DNA of 64,000 nt from Perca fluviatilis (GCF_010015445.1 NC_053112.1:7818403-7882402), one strand, 5' to 3'. Shown: positions 44,050 through 55,870, numbered from the stretch's first letter. Notes: generated from the letters alone by a model not told the origin. A program made the numbers and translations.

Positions 44050-45395
44050 TTTTCTGATCAGACTAATAACTTTATTCAAATGACACATTTCAGCAACAAG
44101 GTAATTTATTTAATATATCATTTTCACACTCCGACAGTTTTGTTGTCATTACTTAGAATTCCTCATGGGGGAGGCAGAAACCACGCACTGTAGCTTAAAG
44201 ATATTACTGTGAGAAGCTAAACGTACAAATGGCTAATTTAGAGCCGTCTTTCATACTAACCACTCTCTTACTTAAACTTGAGGATCACTTTATGCTTGCA
44301 TGCAATTGCAAATTCTATTAAATTAATTTCTTTAAAAGGTCCTGATTGATGCACATTTGTTTTGGCCGGTAATGTAGCCTATCCTCCTATTTTTTTGCCC
44401 AAATAATTGTCCAAACTTCGTAACTTTAAGTTGGATTTGTCAATCTGTTTATTTTAACAATATAACAAAACTCTAATCAAAACAAAATAACTCAAGAAAA
44501 TAACTCAAACACCATCTCATGTTTTCACATTTCCCCGGGCCAAAATCTGTTGACCTTGTGCGCAACGTATCTGTTGCAGTTAGTCCACACCTAAGTAAAC
44601 TTTGGCTACCCACAGCGTCACACCAATGAAATGACTCCAACAGGTCCCACATTGTAAAAAGTGAGATTTCAATGTCTTTTTTTTAATTATAAAAGCAGGT
44701 CGAGGGTGCTTTATAAATACTGTAAAAGTATGAAAACGCTCAATCCACAGAGAAATGCACACAGCCATATTCAGAAACTGTGCCTTTAATCGAGCCGTCA
44801 GCACTTCTGTACGGTTGTGATGTCACAAATATACTATATATATACTGTATATATATATATATATATAGGTAGAAATAGTTGCTACAGTGCCTTTACAGTC
44901 ATTCTCCAGCTGCAGTGACGGTGTCTCTGAGAGCGCAGATGCAGAACACATGGAAAGGCGGACCAATCACAGCAGACTGGGCTTTTTCAGGAGTGAGACA
45001 GGTGGGGAAACTGGAGCGCCTCAGACAGAGACTGAATACAGGTATATTCAGTGTGAGATAAATAGACTTTTCATACTGGCTTGGCAAAAATGCTAACATG
45101 CTAGCTAATGCTACACAGGTTTTCATATAACCTCTTTAGTAAACCTCTATTGCAGTAAGTCTGTTCAGACAAGAATGTTTGATTGCTTCGAAGAGAACGT
45201 TTCCATGACAAATTGGATCAGTTGTAGTTACATTTCTGGGGCGTGCACGTCAGGCTACGACATACATCCAAGCATACCTACGTACGTACCAACGGAGTAG
45301 AATCAATGCAGAACCATAAATCAAGCTTTAACCAACTCTGACTGGACAATCCGGAGCCTTTCTCAAAGGCCAGGGTGGAGATATAGTCCCTCCAT
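44050..45395. other. Intergenic, no gene recognised
   Basis: AT-rich sequence with a short (TA)n at 44835-44868. Open frames at 44879-45126 on both strands have no recognisable domain or splice context. 45240-45330 holds the end of a dispersed element (see 33060). Confidence 0.4.
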
Positions 45396-45790
45396 CTAGT
45401 CCTGGGTCTTCCCCGTGGCCTCCTCCCAGCTGGACGTGCCTGACGTACAGAGGTGCCCAGGGGGCATCCTTACCAGATGCCCGTACCACCTCAACTGGCT
45501 CCTTTCAACGTAAAGGAGCAGCGGCTCTACTCCGAGTTCCTCACAGATGACTGAGCTTCTCACCCTATCTCTTAGGGAGACGACAGCCACCCTCCTGAGG
45601 AAACCCATTTCTGACGTTTGTACCCATGATTTAGTTCTATTGGTCATTACTCCGCCTTCATCACAATACAGGATCCATGGGTCCGATACCGATAATATCA
45701 CGATACAGCAATTCTATCACAATAATCAATATATTGATATTACGATGCAGCTCTTCTGTCTCTCCTCTCCCGTGCTGCTGCTGGGGCATT
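45396..45790 (-). mobile_element. LINE C-terminal fragment (RTE-type tail domain)
   Basis: The minus strand encodes TNRTKSWVQTSEMGFLRRVA, VSLRDRVRSSVICEELGVEP and RSQLRWYGHLVRMPPG, the region after the RT domain in a very common fish LINE. A near-identical fragment lies at 55453-55803. The shared flank GGGTCCGATACCGATAATA/CACGATACAGCAATTCT in both copies indicates they come from one composite repeat. Confidence 0.75.
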
Positions 45791-45839
45791 TGGGTTAAGT
45801 GGCATTGGCACATGCAGTTCAACATCACATCTCCTTAAT

Positions 45840-46230
45840 TACTCTAATATTTCCTCATTTATGTCATCAACACATCCATGATTCATGGAAATGTGTAAAA
45901 CAAGGTCATATTTTTTGTTTGTATGTATGGTTTGCAAAAATGGGAACTGGTGGGTCCGTGAGATGAGAGAAGAAAAGTGTATGCGTGTTGTGCACACGCT
46001 ACATTACGGCCAAGCATGCGCCCTTAAAATAGCATCTGAATAACGCACCACTGACTTTAGACCAGGTTTTTCCTGGTCTTTGGCGGAATTGTTATCTGAA
46101 ACTGCAAATTAGCACCAGGGAATGTTTGTGCCAGAACACGCCTCCTCTTTTTGCTGAACCGCCCCCGGGAGCGCAAGTTCATTCCCTACTTTACTGTCTG
46201 TGGAGGTATAAGTCCGCTGTACTTTCTGGG
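45840..46230. mobile_element. Inverted copy of the 3870-4370 DNA element end
   Basis: CACATCCATGATTCATGG, GCATGCGCCCTTAAAATAGCATC, GACCAGGTTTTTCCTGGTC and GAACCGCCCCCGGGAGCGC are the reverse complement of the left part of the 3855-5590 element. Truncated copy; no coding. Confidence 0.65.
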
Positions 46231-46376
46231 GCGCATAGGCTACATGTGTGCTGACTCAGATGAAATTAGAAAAGTCGATCCAAAGGAGAATTAAATAGTT
46301 GAAAGCAATACAGAATGCCTGAGAGCCTTATTGTAATATATTCCATTATGTTTTTATATTTGGATTGTAATCTATT

Positions 46377-46893
46377 GCTGCGTTCCAGGCAACCCGTAAC
46401 TCGTGTTTTCACAACCTTCTAGCCGTGAAAGCGTCCTGGAACGGCAGTCAAACCCGTAACGGGGGTCAAACCCGTAACTTACTACTCGTGAACTTGTACT
46501 AGATCGTTGTACTCCCAGTTACAGTTTTGACGTCACACACACACATAAACAACAATGTCGACCCTTGTTAATGCTGTACATACGCCGGTGATTAACAGTG
46601 AGAAATAGAAATAAATAGACATAAATAGGCAATGTAATTCCACACATTGTAATCAAAATAATACACATACGATTGTGTACTACTACAGGTTATGTTTATT
46701 AAATGAAGCCCAAAATATGTTGCCAACTAGAAATCACTAGTATCAGCTAGCGCGAGCTAACGTCAACGGTAGGTAGCCGCTAGCTAACCCTAACGCTAGC
46801 TAGAAGGGTTTGTCGTGACTTTGCCTCGAACGCTACCAAGTCGTGAGTCGTGACTTGAAGTCGTAACTAAAAATTGTGTCTGGAACGCAGCAT
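46377..46893. mobile_element. MITE copy, inverted relative to 34549-35029
   Basis: Starts GCTGCGTTCCAGGCAACCCG and ends GTCTGGAACGCAGCAT, with interior CTAGCTAGAAGGGTTTGTCG and ACCAAGTCGTGAGTCGTGAC. It carries an extra CGTAACGGGGGTCAAACCCG duplication near 46455. Confidence 0.85.
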
Positions 46894-47339
46894 AAGATTC
46901 CCTTAACATACAGATATGTCAAGCATTAACTGATTCAGAAAAAGATAGAAATAGGTGCATGAACCACCAGAATGCAGGAAATGAAGTGTTTAAGGCTAAA
47001 AATGTTTGGGGGATGGACCCTCAGACTCCCCGCATCATAAGTCACCACACAAATCTAGAAACAAAACCCTGTCCTTTGGGTTGCCATGCCAGTAATGATT
47101 AGGCCAAATGTTGGCACCATCTAACTAACATCTACAAAATGGAAGCTAAAATGAACATACACTGACTATTAACAAGCTGGGAAAGTCGCTGTTTTACATT
47201 GCATTAAGTTTATTTAAATGGGTCCGGGCTAAGCTCCGAAACTCCTCAAGTCCTGGAAATGCCCCTGCCCAAGGGCCAGTGGTCTACGAAATTTCCCGGT
47301 AGATTTTTTTGGTCCCACTCCGCCCCTGCCTTATATGCA

Positions 47340-47849
47340 ATACATTCTGTATTCGCTGAAACTGAGTGTTGTCACGCTCACCTTTCATGTTCCTGTTTTG
47401 CTGCTCTTGGTATTGTTGTTTCCTTTGTTGGGCTCAACATAATATCTGTTCTCAGGAGACTCAATGTGCTCATATCACTGTGGTTTCACTGCCGGGGATG
47501 ACACCCGATCCTTTGAAATTATAAATGACCGTTTGATGACGTGAGTCTGGGTTTTGGTTTCAGGGTCTGGTCTATTCAAAAGGACGAAGGAGAAAAGATG
47601 TTTTCAAGTATTATTTACATTTGTCCGTCCCTCCTTCCCCTGACCTCTTTAGAGCTCAGAAACCCAAAGCTAACTATGAGATTTGGCACAACATTGTGCA
47701 TTTCCTAAGTCATGTTTCTAAGCACCAAGGGAGTGACATTTATCTGAGGAGAACAAAAGACTCAGGTTCTCTGTGATTCGCCACTGGAGGATCTGCAGAC
47801 TATATATATGCATCATGCCACGTATGTTTTTCAGAGAGTTGCAGTCAAG
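47340..47849 (+). promoter_or_regulatory. Promoter region of copy 4
   Basis: TATATATA at 47801-47808 lies about 45 bases before the ATG. The 47390-47800 region is nearly identical to 57135-57590 upstream of copy 5 (GGGCTCAACATAATATCTGT, GAAACCCAAAGCTAACTATG, AAGCACCAAGGGAG), so the promoter was duplicated with the gene. In copy 5 the box has become TATACATATA. A TTTTTCAG just before AGAGTTGCAGTCAAG could instead be an acceptor after an unseen 5' exon. Confidence 0.55.
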
Positions 47850-48198
47850 ATGAGGCTACTTGTGGCATTTCTCTTCTCAGCGTTGGGCTGCGGTCTCGCT
47901 GGAGGACAGCTTGTGTCCAAATGTGACCTAATGAAGGCGTTTCAGGACCTGACGGAGGACGTAAAGCAGCAAGGACTGACTATGGACTTAGTGGCTAAGA
48001 GTTAAGTACCGGTTGCAACTTTCACATAACACAAAAACTAGTGCAGTCAAATGATTAAAATGTTTTATCGCGATTAATCGCATTAATATCATAGTTAACC
48101 TCGCAATTAATTGCAAATTTTTATCTATTCTAAATGTCCCTTGATTTCTTTTTGTCCCATTATTTTTTCTCATTTTAATGCTAATGAATAGAAAGATT

Positions 48199-48231
<33 letters not shown>

Positions 48232-49283
48232 ACAGGAGTACCTTGTTCAATTGTATTTGTCTGTTCTGTATGTTCAAAAATATAAAAAAATTAAATGTTG
48301 ATCTAAAAAAAAACAGAGCACAAAACAGCCAAAACAACCACTGGATGGTGAAATGGTATTTTATAATAACTTTGAATGCACCACAAGGCTGGCAAGGCGA
48401 GGCTTTGTCTGTGTTTTTCAGACAATGGCAGCTACAGTCTGGTGTTAGAATCCTCTCCAGTGAAATACAGTCACACTTTTAAACCGTTTAGCTGTCAGCA
48501 TTTTAACTGTTAACTCCAGCTGTTATCTAACGGTAGGCTAACATGACCTGCTGCTAAGTGTAGCGTTGACTAGCGTCCCATGCGGCGATGTTTCAGTTCC
48601 CTGTAACATCCGCTTTCGGAGCATCAGAGAGAAGCGCAGGCATTTAAGTGGCACTGAAATCCACGTTGCTATTCGGTACGGTAGATAACGGTCGTTAAGG
48701 CACTGGTGCCGTATTAGCTCCGGGCCCCCCCGCCCCAAAATAAAAACTCTTCGGATCTACACGATTCACGTGGATGACATTTGCCCATTCAAAACGGCAA
48801 TTTTCACCGAAAAGCAACTACTTTGCAGGTATTTACCAGTACTCTTGGCCGGCTCGCAAGCCCAAACAAGTGTGTCTGCGTGCCTGTTGTTGTGTTTCCG
48901 GTCCAGCTAGATCCAGTGTGGTGTTGTAGTTTTTCTAACGTTACTAGTTGTTGCAACAGCATGTGAAAAAAACTACAAAGTTTGCTAGGCCAAAAAGAAC
49001 GTTAATCTTGCGATAAAAAAATGTATGCCGTTAAAATAGGTTTGCGTTAACGCCGTTAATAATGTGTTTAACTGACAGCACTATCAAAAACAAATTATTA
49101 TTATATATTGAATTGCTTTCTTAGTCATATATGAATACATAGACCCCCACCCCACTTTTATGCATGATTAACAGAGTTTTATCACATGAATTCTTTAAAT
49201 TAATTTATATGTTGTTATTTATTGTTTTTTAGCACTTTTATCCAAGCACTTGTTTCACTAACCTTTTGGGTATGTGTATTTTT

Positions 49284-49325
<42 letters not shown>

Positions 49326-52300
49326 GGGGAGATTGGGGTAGATGGGGGAGAACTTAAGTAATATACATCCCTGTATACTGTCTCTATCCTGTCCATTGGG
49401 TCTTTTAATCTCTTTTTAAACACTTTTATTCCTTTTAAATAACTGAAAAATGTTTTTAAAGAGTTTTTTTAAGTGGCTTTACCTTAACCTAAACCAAAAA
49501 CAAAGTGTCCCAGAAGTTAACTTTTTTGGCCACCAGCCACTCTGGCCGGTGGATTTTAAAATTCAATAGCCACAGTGGCTTTTAACCAGCCAATTATTAT
49601 TTGCCTGATAAAAAATGAAATTAATAATCATCTGGGGATGATGCATCAGTAAAACTTTGTGGGTGGTTATCTGCCTGTTAGATTTTGAATGAGGGCTGTT
49701 AATTGATTAAAATATTTAATCGTGATTAATCGCATGATTGTCCATAGTAAACTTGTAATTAATCTCAAATTAATCACACCTTTTCTGTGTGTTCTAAATG
49801 TACTATTAGCTGACGGACAAAGTTAGACACTGGTGAAGAAAGTGGAGCATCTAGCAGATATTCTTCAAGATTTTAATGTTAAAATGATATTTAAGACTTG
49901 ACGTTCAGTTCACATGGACAGTAAATGCAAATAACTTTAATCTTGTCGAAAGTAGAATCTGGAAGGGCTTTGAAACTTAACTTGCTGTTCAAAAGATCTT
50001 TTTCTTTATTGATTTCTACTCAAGAAGGTTTGTTTCTGCTAGCAATCCACATCATTACTGCTGCATTGCTTCCTCATTGCCCAAACTACAGAGCGGCCCA
50101 AGGCCAAAATCTCAGAACGCGCATGCCTGAAAGTAATTACTTGAGTAAAAAGGAATTTGCGTTGACTTGTTATTACCGCGTTCATTTTGACAGCTCATTT
50201 TGATTTCTTGTATACGAGTAGACATTTTGGACTGATGTTGAGTCAGGAAGTCTTTAGGAACCATCCTCTGGGGGTCATGAATATTCAGAGAAAATGTAAT
50301 AGTCTGTAAAGGAGTTTTTTGAAAGTTTTTGTCTCTCTCTTCTCTCCCCTGCTTTCAGTTGTGTGTCATGCGGAGCTTGCGTCGGGTTTTAACACCAGCG
50401 CAGTGACTGAGTCGACTCCCAGGGGCGGACATCACAGTAGGGGGAAGAGGAATGCGGGCATGTTCGAACTGGCAAAGTTTGGGGATCTTACAACACCCCC
50501 TGGCCATGGGCATCCTCCACCAGCCACCAAACCTCCACCAGCAACCAAGCCTCAACCAGCCACTGAACATCCACCGCACACAAGGCTTCCACACGTGGTA
50601 AGCATTGACCATACAACACGCCCCAGCCGGGTGCGACGGCTCGCCGGCCCTGATTTTGGAAATCTTATAACATCCCCTGGCCAGGGGCATCCTCCAACAG
50701 CCACCAAACCTCCACCAGCCACCAAGTCTCCACCGGCAACCAAACCTCCACCGGCCACCAAACTTCCACCGGCAACCAAACCTCCACCGGCCACCAAACT
50801 TCCACCGACAACCAAACCTCCACCAGCCACCAAGGCTCCACCAGCCACCAAACCTCCACTGGCCACTAAGGCTCCCCCGGCAACCAAGGCTCCACCGGCA
50901 ACCAAGCCTCCACCAGCAACCAAACCTTCACCGATCACAAGGCTTCCAGAAGTGGTAAGCAATGACCTTACAACACACCCCATCCGGGTGCGGCGGCTTG
51001 CCCGCACTCCATCGCCTTCCAGACCTCCACACGTGGTAAGCAACGAGACTGAGGATGAGCCGGTCTGGACGCTCTACGGCCTTTTCCAACTCAGCAATTA
51101 CCTGGTCTGCAGCGACGGCACGACTCCGTCACCCAACATCTGTGAGATGGACTGCAACAGTGAGTTCACTTTCTGTTTGTTTTGTATCTTAACACATTCT
51201 CATGAACCTGTTCGTTTGATATAAATTAGGCGACCGCCAGGCTGGTCACATGATGGTTAAGTTTAGCGGACTTTACAGTTACATTTAGCCGACAGAAGAT
51301 GACTGGGAGGCAGGTACAGAGCACTGCAAGGTGACTGCCGTTACAGCTAACTTTAGCTGACAAAAAGTGAGCGTCATTGCGGCGACGAATATGCAAAGAA
51401 ATATCTAATTTATAAACTGCGTATGTTTTGTGTGCAAACATTTAGTTTGTAAAATAACAAAAGCTGTCAGATAAGTAGAAGTAGAAATTGGTGTGGAAAG
51501 AAAAGACTCAGTTAAGTACAAGTATCTCAAATTTGTACTTAAAGGGATACTTCACCGATTAGCATTAAGCTTTGTATCAGTAGAAACCCGGTAGTATTTT
51601 CGAATGACCGTGCTTCCCTCCCTCATGTCCCCCTGAGACTGGCTTTCTCTGTATTGTGGGTCTGGAAAAAAGCCTCCGATGACGAAAAAATTGTCATTTA
51701 GCATCATCTGAGGCATTATTTGCCCAGAGTCTGTGGACTACAGCCAGCTAGTTCTGCATGTTTTCAACCCGCCCCATAGGGGGTTGGACTGTCGTCTTTA
51801 CACGAAGCTTGCCGAAGTAAGCCGAGTGTCAGCCGTCTTGAAGCTTCGCTAAACAGGCTCTGTCCTTTCAGCAGCAAACTTTTACAACAAATATGTGCAT
51901 TCAAACTACCGCACATGTGTACCACATGGTATACATTGGTACAGATCGAAGAATATGCAGGAAACTTTATTACAGATGGAATACTCGACACACTCCGCGA
52001 GCTACGCGAGGGGACATCCTCAGCGATGACACGCGGAACGAGGGCAGGTGACATAGCTTGCTAGTTGGAAAGCTAACGCTAGCCGGCCACCTGTCCCATC
52101 AATCCTGCTTGCAAGTGTCCGCTCATTAGACAACAAACTGGACTACATCCAACTTCAACGAAACTCCCAACGCGAGTTCAGAGACTACTGTGTTTTTGTT
52201 GTTGTGGAAACATGGCTGAAATGCCTCCGATGACGCTAAATGACGATTTTTGTGTCATCAGAGGCTTTTTTCCAGACCCACAATACAGATAAATCTAGTG

Positions 52301-52457
52301 TCAGGGGGACATGAGGGAGGGAAGCACGCTCATTCGAAAATACTACCGGGTTTCTACTGATACAAAGCTTAATGCTAATCAGTGAAGTATCCCTTTAAGT
52401 ACTTGAGCAAATGTGCTTAATTACTTACTGCTCTAGAAACAGGTGTTGTACTCACAA

Positions 52458-52543
<86 letters not shown>

Positions 52544-55102
52544 AGATGCGTTTATGTGACCGCTCAGACAATTAACAACAGCTCACTAAGGACAAGTCTA
52601 ACAATTTTTACTCAAGTCAAATCATTTTTCATCTTTGCCTTAAACCAGTGAACTTGTTTTCTTTTCAGACCTTGTTGATGGAGACATACACAACGACATC
52701 AGCTGCGTGTTGGAGGTCATCAGCCAACTTATGTAAGTTCATTTTTTAAATAACTTTAGTGTGCATCAAATGTCCGAAAACTAGAAAAATGCAATTTTTA
52801 AATAGCCTAGGGCACAATCTACTTTTGATTTCATTTGTTTGACTTCAGACATCACTACGTCTTCTTAGTTTGTTTATTTGAAGAGATTTGTTTTCTATTC
52901 ATTTAGTTATTTTAATGTGGGATGTGTTTTAAAAATCTAATTATTATTATTATTATTATTATTATTTTTTAGGATAACATTTTATTTCAGTTGCACTTTT
53001 GATAAGAGGACACATCTGTTGTTTTGCACAGTTTATAGACATAAAAGTCAGTCATTTGTCTGCAGCTCATACTGTTAAAAAATAATCCTGAGAAAATCGT
53101 ATCGTGAACTTAAAACGGTAGAGTTACAACCCTACAGAAACCCTTTGGACAGTAACATATTTTTGAAAATGTAGGCTATTGTACGTTATTTTTTGTAGAC
53201 TCTGCTGTATTTTGTTTAATCTGTTTTGCAGTGCCTTGGTTCATTCCCTACCTATCTTTCTTAATATGAATTTATTTCTATTGTGAATATTTCCACAGTG
53301 AAAATGGTTTTGGGGCGGCCAACCGTGACGAGTTAATAAGAATGTAAGTTATATCTTCATGTAGTCTCTGTGTTGCATGTAACATTACAACTTTTGGTAA
53401 TCTGCCTTCTAAATGCAAGGAATTAAACGCAGGCACAGTTGGTAATGTTGAAAAGCTAGCAAGATTTGAAAGTAGCATCTCCTTCTCAGGGCACTGTCAG
53501 TACCCGATCCGTTCCACCTGCACAATCCGTTCTGCGCATGTGCAAGATGACACGTATGCCATGACGTAGGCGCAGTTGATAATGCTGCGTTCATTCCACC
53601 ACCACCTTGGAATAACTGCACCGCTTCCACCTGCACGATCCGTTCTGCGCATGCGCAAGATGTTCACACGCTAGCCTCCAGCTAACGTTAGTTAGCTAAT
53701 AGCTAATTCGGCGGACCGCTAGGTGATTATAGCGGTCTGCCGTTAGCCTCCACCGGGAAGCTAACGTTAGTTTAGCTAACGGTTAATTTGGCTAACCGCT
53801 AGCTGATTGCAGCGGTCTGCCGTTAGCCTCCACAGTTAAGCTAACGTTAGTTTAGCTAACAGCTAATTCGGCTAACCGCTAGCTGAGACAGCATGTAAAC
53901 TTTAAAAGACCCTCAAAATAAAACTTGAAAATAAACGTTAACATATATAACAGCTGTTACGTCAGTTCTACTTTACTTGTGCTCATTTAAAATACAATCA
54001 CTCAATACTTGTCTTTATTTTTATTACTGTAATGTCTTAATTTAGCTGTAGCTTGCTTTTCCCATTAAGTTTAACTTAACGTTATTTTAGACTGAATCTA
54101 GCTGCAGAAACAACGTAACCAGTGGGGCGGTGCCTGTTATTTCGAGGTGGCATGAACGCAGCATTATCATCTGCGCCTACGTCATGGCATACGTGTCATC
54201 TTGCACATGCGCAGAACGGATTGTGCAGGTGGAACGGATCGGGTACTGACAGGCACCGACCAACACACAGACATGCACGAGACATTTCTTGGAAACAATA
54301 AACAAAACAAAAACCGTACCCGTTCAACAGAAAGATGGTAACCATGGCGGCAGTGGAAACTTTTGCTGAGTTTTATCCTCCATTCTCCGGTAGACTTGCA
54401 GTAAAACTCTGGTGGCATCGACGCGCTTTGATCTCAGGCTCGTTTACGGGACGGGTAGAGTAGGCGCAGCGAGGCAAGCAGGCATGTTATTGGCTATTTC
54501 CAGGCAGCCGCGAGGCAGTGATTGGTGGGCATTTTTACAGGATTACAGCAGCTACAGATGACACATCTTTTTGCATCTTTTTCAGATCCCTTAAGTTATT
54601 TATTGCTGTCGGGGTGTAAAGATCATTTCAAACTATTTTTGGGGCACCATGTAGGCTAAAGAGGCTCAGTCCTCGCCGCAGCGGGTTCGGTTCTGACCTG
54701 AGGCCCTTTGCTGCATGTCGTTCCCTTTCATGTCAAGCTTTCCTATCAAATAACGCCAAACCTGCTTTACATTTTTGAGATTATCTTGAGGCCTTTATTT
54801 TTGAAGACATGAAAGGGGAGAGAGAGAGAGGGGGAACAACATGCAGCCAAGGGAAGTCGAACCTGCAGCATATGCTTTGCGGAGCAAACCTCCACACATG
54901 TGCACCCGCTCTACCAACTGAGCCATCCCGGCCACAACCCTGCTTCTAATTAATTTACTATTTATCATGAAATCAATATTCAATTAAAAATGTGAATGAA
55001 TTGTTGATCTGTTTCTGTTTTCTGTTTCTTTGCAGGGTCAGGCTCATCTTCCAGCCGGAGTGCAGCAATAAAGCCTCCGACTACTTCGCTGAATGCATGT
55101 AG
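47850..55102 (+). CDS. Lysozyme/alpha-lactalbumin-like secreted protein, copy 4, Pro/Thr/Lys insert
   Basis: Coding exons: 47850-48000, 50359-51159, 52669-52732 and 55036-55102, phases 1, 1 and 2, about 360 residues; a further in-frame 45-base candidate exon lies at 53299-53343. The ATG at 47850 opens the signal peptide (MRLLVAFLFSALGCGLAGG); an upstream in-frame ATG at 47808 overlaps the TATA region and is less likely. Eight cysteines: VSKC, IVC, LVC, NIC, MDC, ISC, PEC, AEC. After Cys30 comes HAELASGFNTSAVTE, close to the lysozyme 'C...ESGYNTRA' helix, but Ala replaces catalytic Glu35; TLYGLFQLSN lacks Asp52. The loop VDGDIHNDISC keeps most calcium-loop acids. The insert has RGKR and two RVRR cleavage-type sites around PPPATK repeats. 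AATAAA at 55178-55183. Function unknown. Confidence 0.85.
48039..49083. mobile_element. hAT-type MITE private to copy 4 intron 1
   Basis: Ends TAGTGCAGTCAAATGATTAA and GTTTAACTGACAGCACTA are inverted, with 'CGCGATTAATCGCATTAA'-type subterminal repeats. The flanks ACAAAAAC/TCAAAAAC form an 8-base duplication (7 of 8 match). Copy 5 has the corresponding empty site (near 57781), so insertion followed the duplication. It includes a (TA)n at 48203-48232. Confidence 0.75.
49288..49319. repeat. (TA)n microsatellite
   Basis: Short TA tract before AAATAAAGGGGAGATTG; the paralogous position in copy 5 (57998-58060) carries a longer TA tract. Confidence 0.9.
49692..50197. mobile_element. hAT-type MITE shared by copies 4 and 5
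   Basis: Left end AGGGCTGTTAATTGATTAAA, right end CGCGTTCATTTTGACAGCTC, with ATTTAATCGTGATTAATCGC next to the left end. The same element sits at the same place in copy 5 (61922-62444), about 160 bases before exon 2, so it predates that duplication. Confidence 0.75.
50690..50940 (+). repeat. 18-bp coding repeat (PPPATK), copy 4
   Basis: CCTCCACCAGCCACCAAG units encode PPPATK hexapeptides, about 13 in a row with variants (PPLATK, LPPATK, APPATK), flanked by two RVRR sites. The minus-strand Gly/Val/Trp frames over it are shadows. Confidence 0.9.
51539..52398. mobile_element. TTAA-flanked palindromic MITE in intron 2 of copy 4
   Basis: TTAAAGGGATACTTCACCGA pairs with TCAGTGAAGTATCCCTTTAA. Arms of about 190 bases are inverted (AAGCTTTGTATCAGTAGAAAC/GTTTCTACTGATACAAAGCTT; TCCAGACCCACAATACAG). 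The central 350 bases are unique (CTAGCCGGCCACCTGTCCC). No coding. Confidence 0.85.
52460..52543. repeat. (TG)n microsatellite
   Basis: About 40 uninterrupted TG dinucleotides in intron 2 of copy 4. The Cys/Val open frame over it is an artefact. Confidence 0.97.
53299..53343 (+). other. Candidate 45-bp cassette exon of copy 4
   Basis: Between a TTTCCACAG acceptor and a GTAAGTTA donor lies a 45-base open segment whose phases (2 in, 2 out) fit exactly between exons 3 and 4. It would add ENGFGAANRDELIRM between ISQLI and VRLIF. Without it, the spacing between the sixth and seventh cysteines is 17, the same as in copy 1; with it, 32. It may be an alternative exon or a chance open cassette. Confidence 0.4.
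53480..54262. mobile_element. Inverted-repeat DNA element with internal tandem units
   Basis: GGGCACTGTCAGTACCCGATCC at the left mirrors GGATCGGGTACTGACAGGCACC at the right, and the arms pair for about 120 bases (GATGACACGTATGCCATGACG/CGTCATGGCATACGTGTCATC). Inside, about three 80-base units repeat AGCTAACGTTAGTTTAGCTA and GCGGTCTGCCGTTAGCCTCC (53670-53890). It lies in the last intron of copy 4. Confidence 0.8.
54790..54950 (-). repeat. tRNA-derived SINE
   Basis: On the minus strand GGCTCAGTTGGTAGAGCGGG resembles a tRNA A box and GGTTCGACTTCCC a B box, followed by CTCTCTCTCTCCCCTTTCATG. It does not fold to a full functional tRNA (long insert between boxes). Fragments of similar sequence lie at 2510-2600 and 54690-54760. 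Confidence 0.65.
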
Positions 55103-55452
55103 TGCCGTAACTATCACTGGAAGGATTACCCTATACGAGTGGTGATTGGCCATCTATGAGTGGTGATTTATGACATAAATAAAGTCAAGCATGTTGCACT
55201 TGTTGTTGTGTTTTTGTGTCTATGACCTAAAAATAAAATTGATGATTTTGATAATAATTTGAAAACGTTGATAATGATAATTGAAAGACTTTAAATTACT
55301 ATTAACTATACTTTTAAATTTAAGAAATGACTACTTTTACTATTACCTGCTATACATGTAAAGAAGACTCACAGATGTAAGGGACGGAAATGGAAATGAA
55401 CAGGAAGGGGAGGGGGCTGAATATTTAATTTTCCTAAAAAAAAACAACAGCA

Positions 55453-55870
55453 TTATTTATATTCTCTTTGGATCTTCCCCTCTAAGTTAAAGCAAAACAA
55501 AACTGCAACCCTCTCCCCTCCATATCTTAAAACTATTTTGCCTGACGTACAGAGGCGCCCAGGGGGCATCCTTACCAGACGCCCAAACCACCTCAACTGA
55601 CTCTTTTCAACGCAAAGGAGCAGCGGCTCTACTCTGAGCTCCTCACGGATGACTGAGCTTCTCACCCTATCTCTAAGGGAGACAACAGCCACCCTCCTGA
55701 GGAAACCCATTTCTGACGTTTGTACCCACGATTTAGTTCTATTGGTCATTACCCCGCCTTCATGACGATACACGATCCATGGGTCCGATACCGATAATAG
55801 CACGATACAGCAATTCTGCGATAATCAATATATTGCTAGACAATCTCATAATGACACATCACAATATTGG
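55453..55870 (-). mobile_element. LINE C-terminal fragment, second copy
   Basis: The minus strand encodes TNRTKSWVQTSEMGFLRRVA, VSLRDRVRSSVIREELRVEP and KSQLRWFGRLVRMPPGRL. It is homologous along its length to 45396-45790, including the non-coding flank. Confidence 0.75.

Noticed and set aside
47808..47849. Upstream in-frame ATG as the start of copy 4
   Set aside because: It overlaps the TATA region and would place MHHATYVFQRVAVK before a clean signal peptide; the ATG at 47850 fits better and is the same in copy 5.
50690..50940. Antifreeze glycoprotein-like ATx-P repeats
   Set aside because: Ala-Thr repeats with Pro are superficially similar to antifreeze glycoproteins, but the repeat is Pro-dominated, sits in a lysozyme-fold gene and no trypsinogen-derived exons are present.
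52463..52651. Cys/Val-rich open frame
   Set aside because: Translation of the (TG)n microsatellite with no splice or start context.
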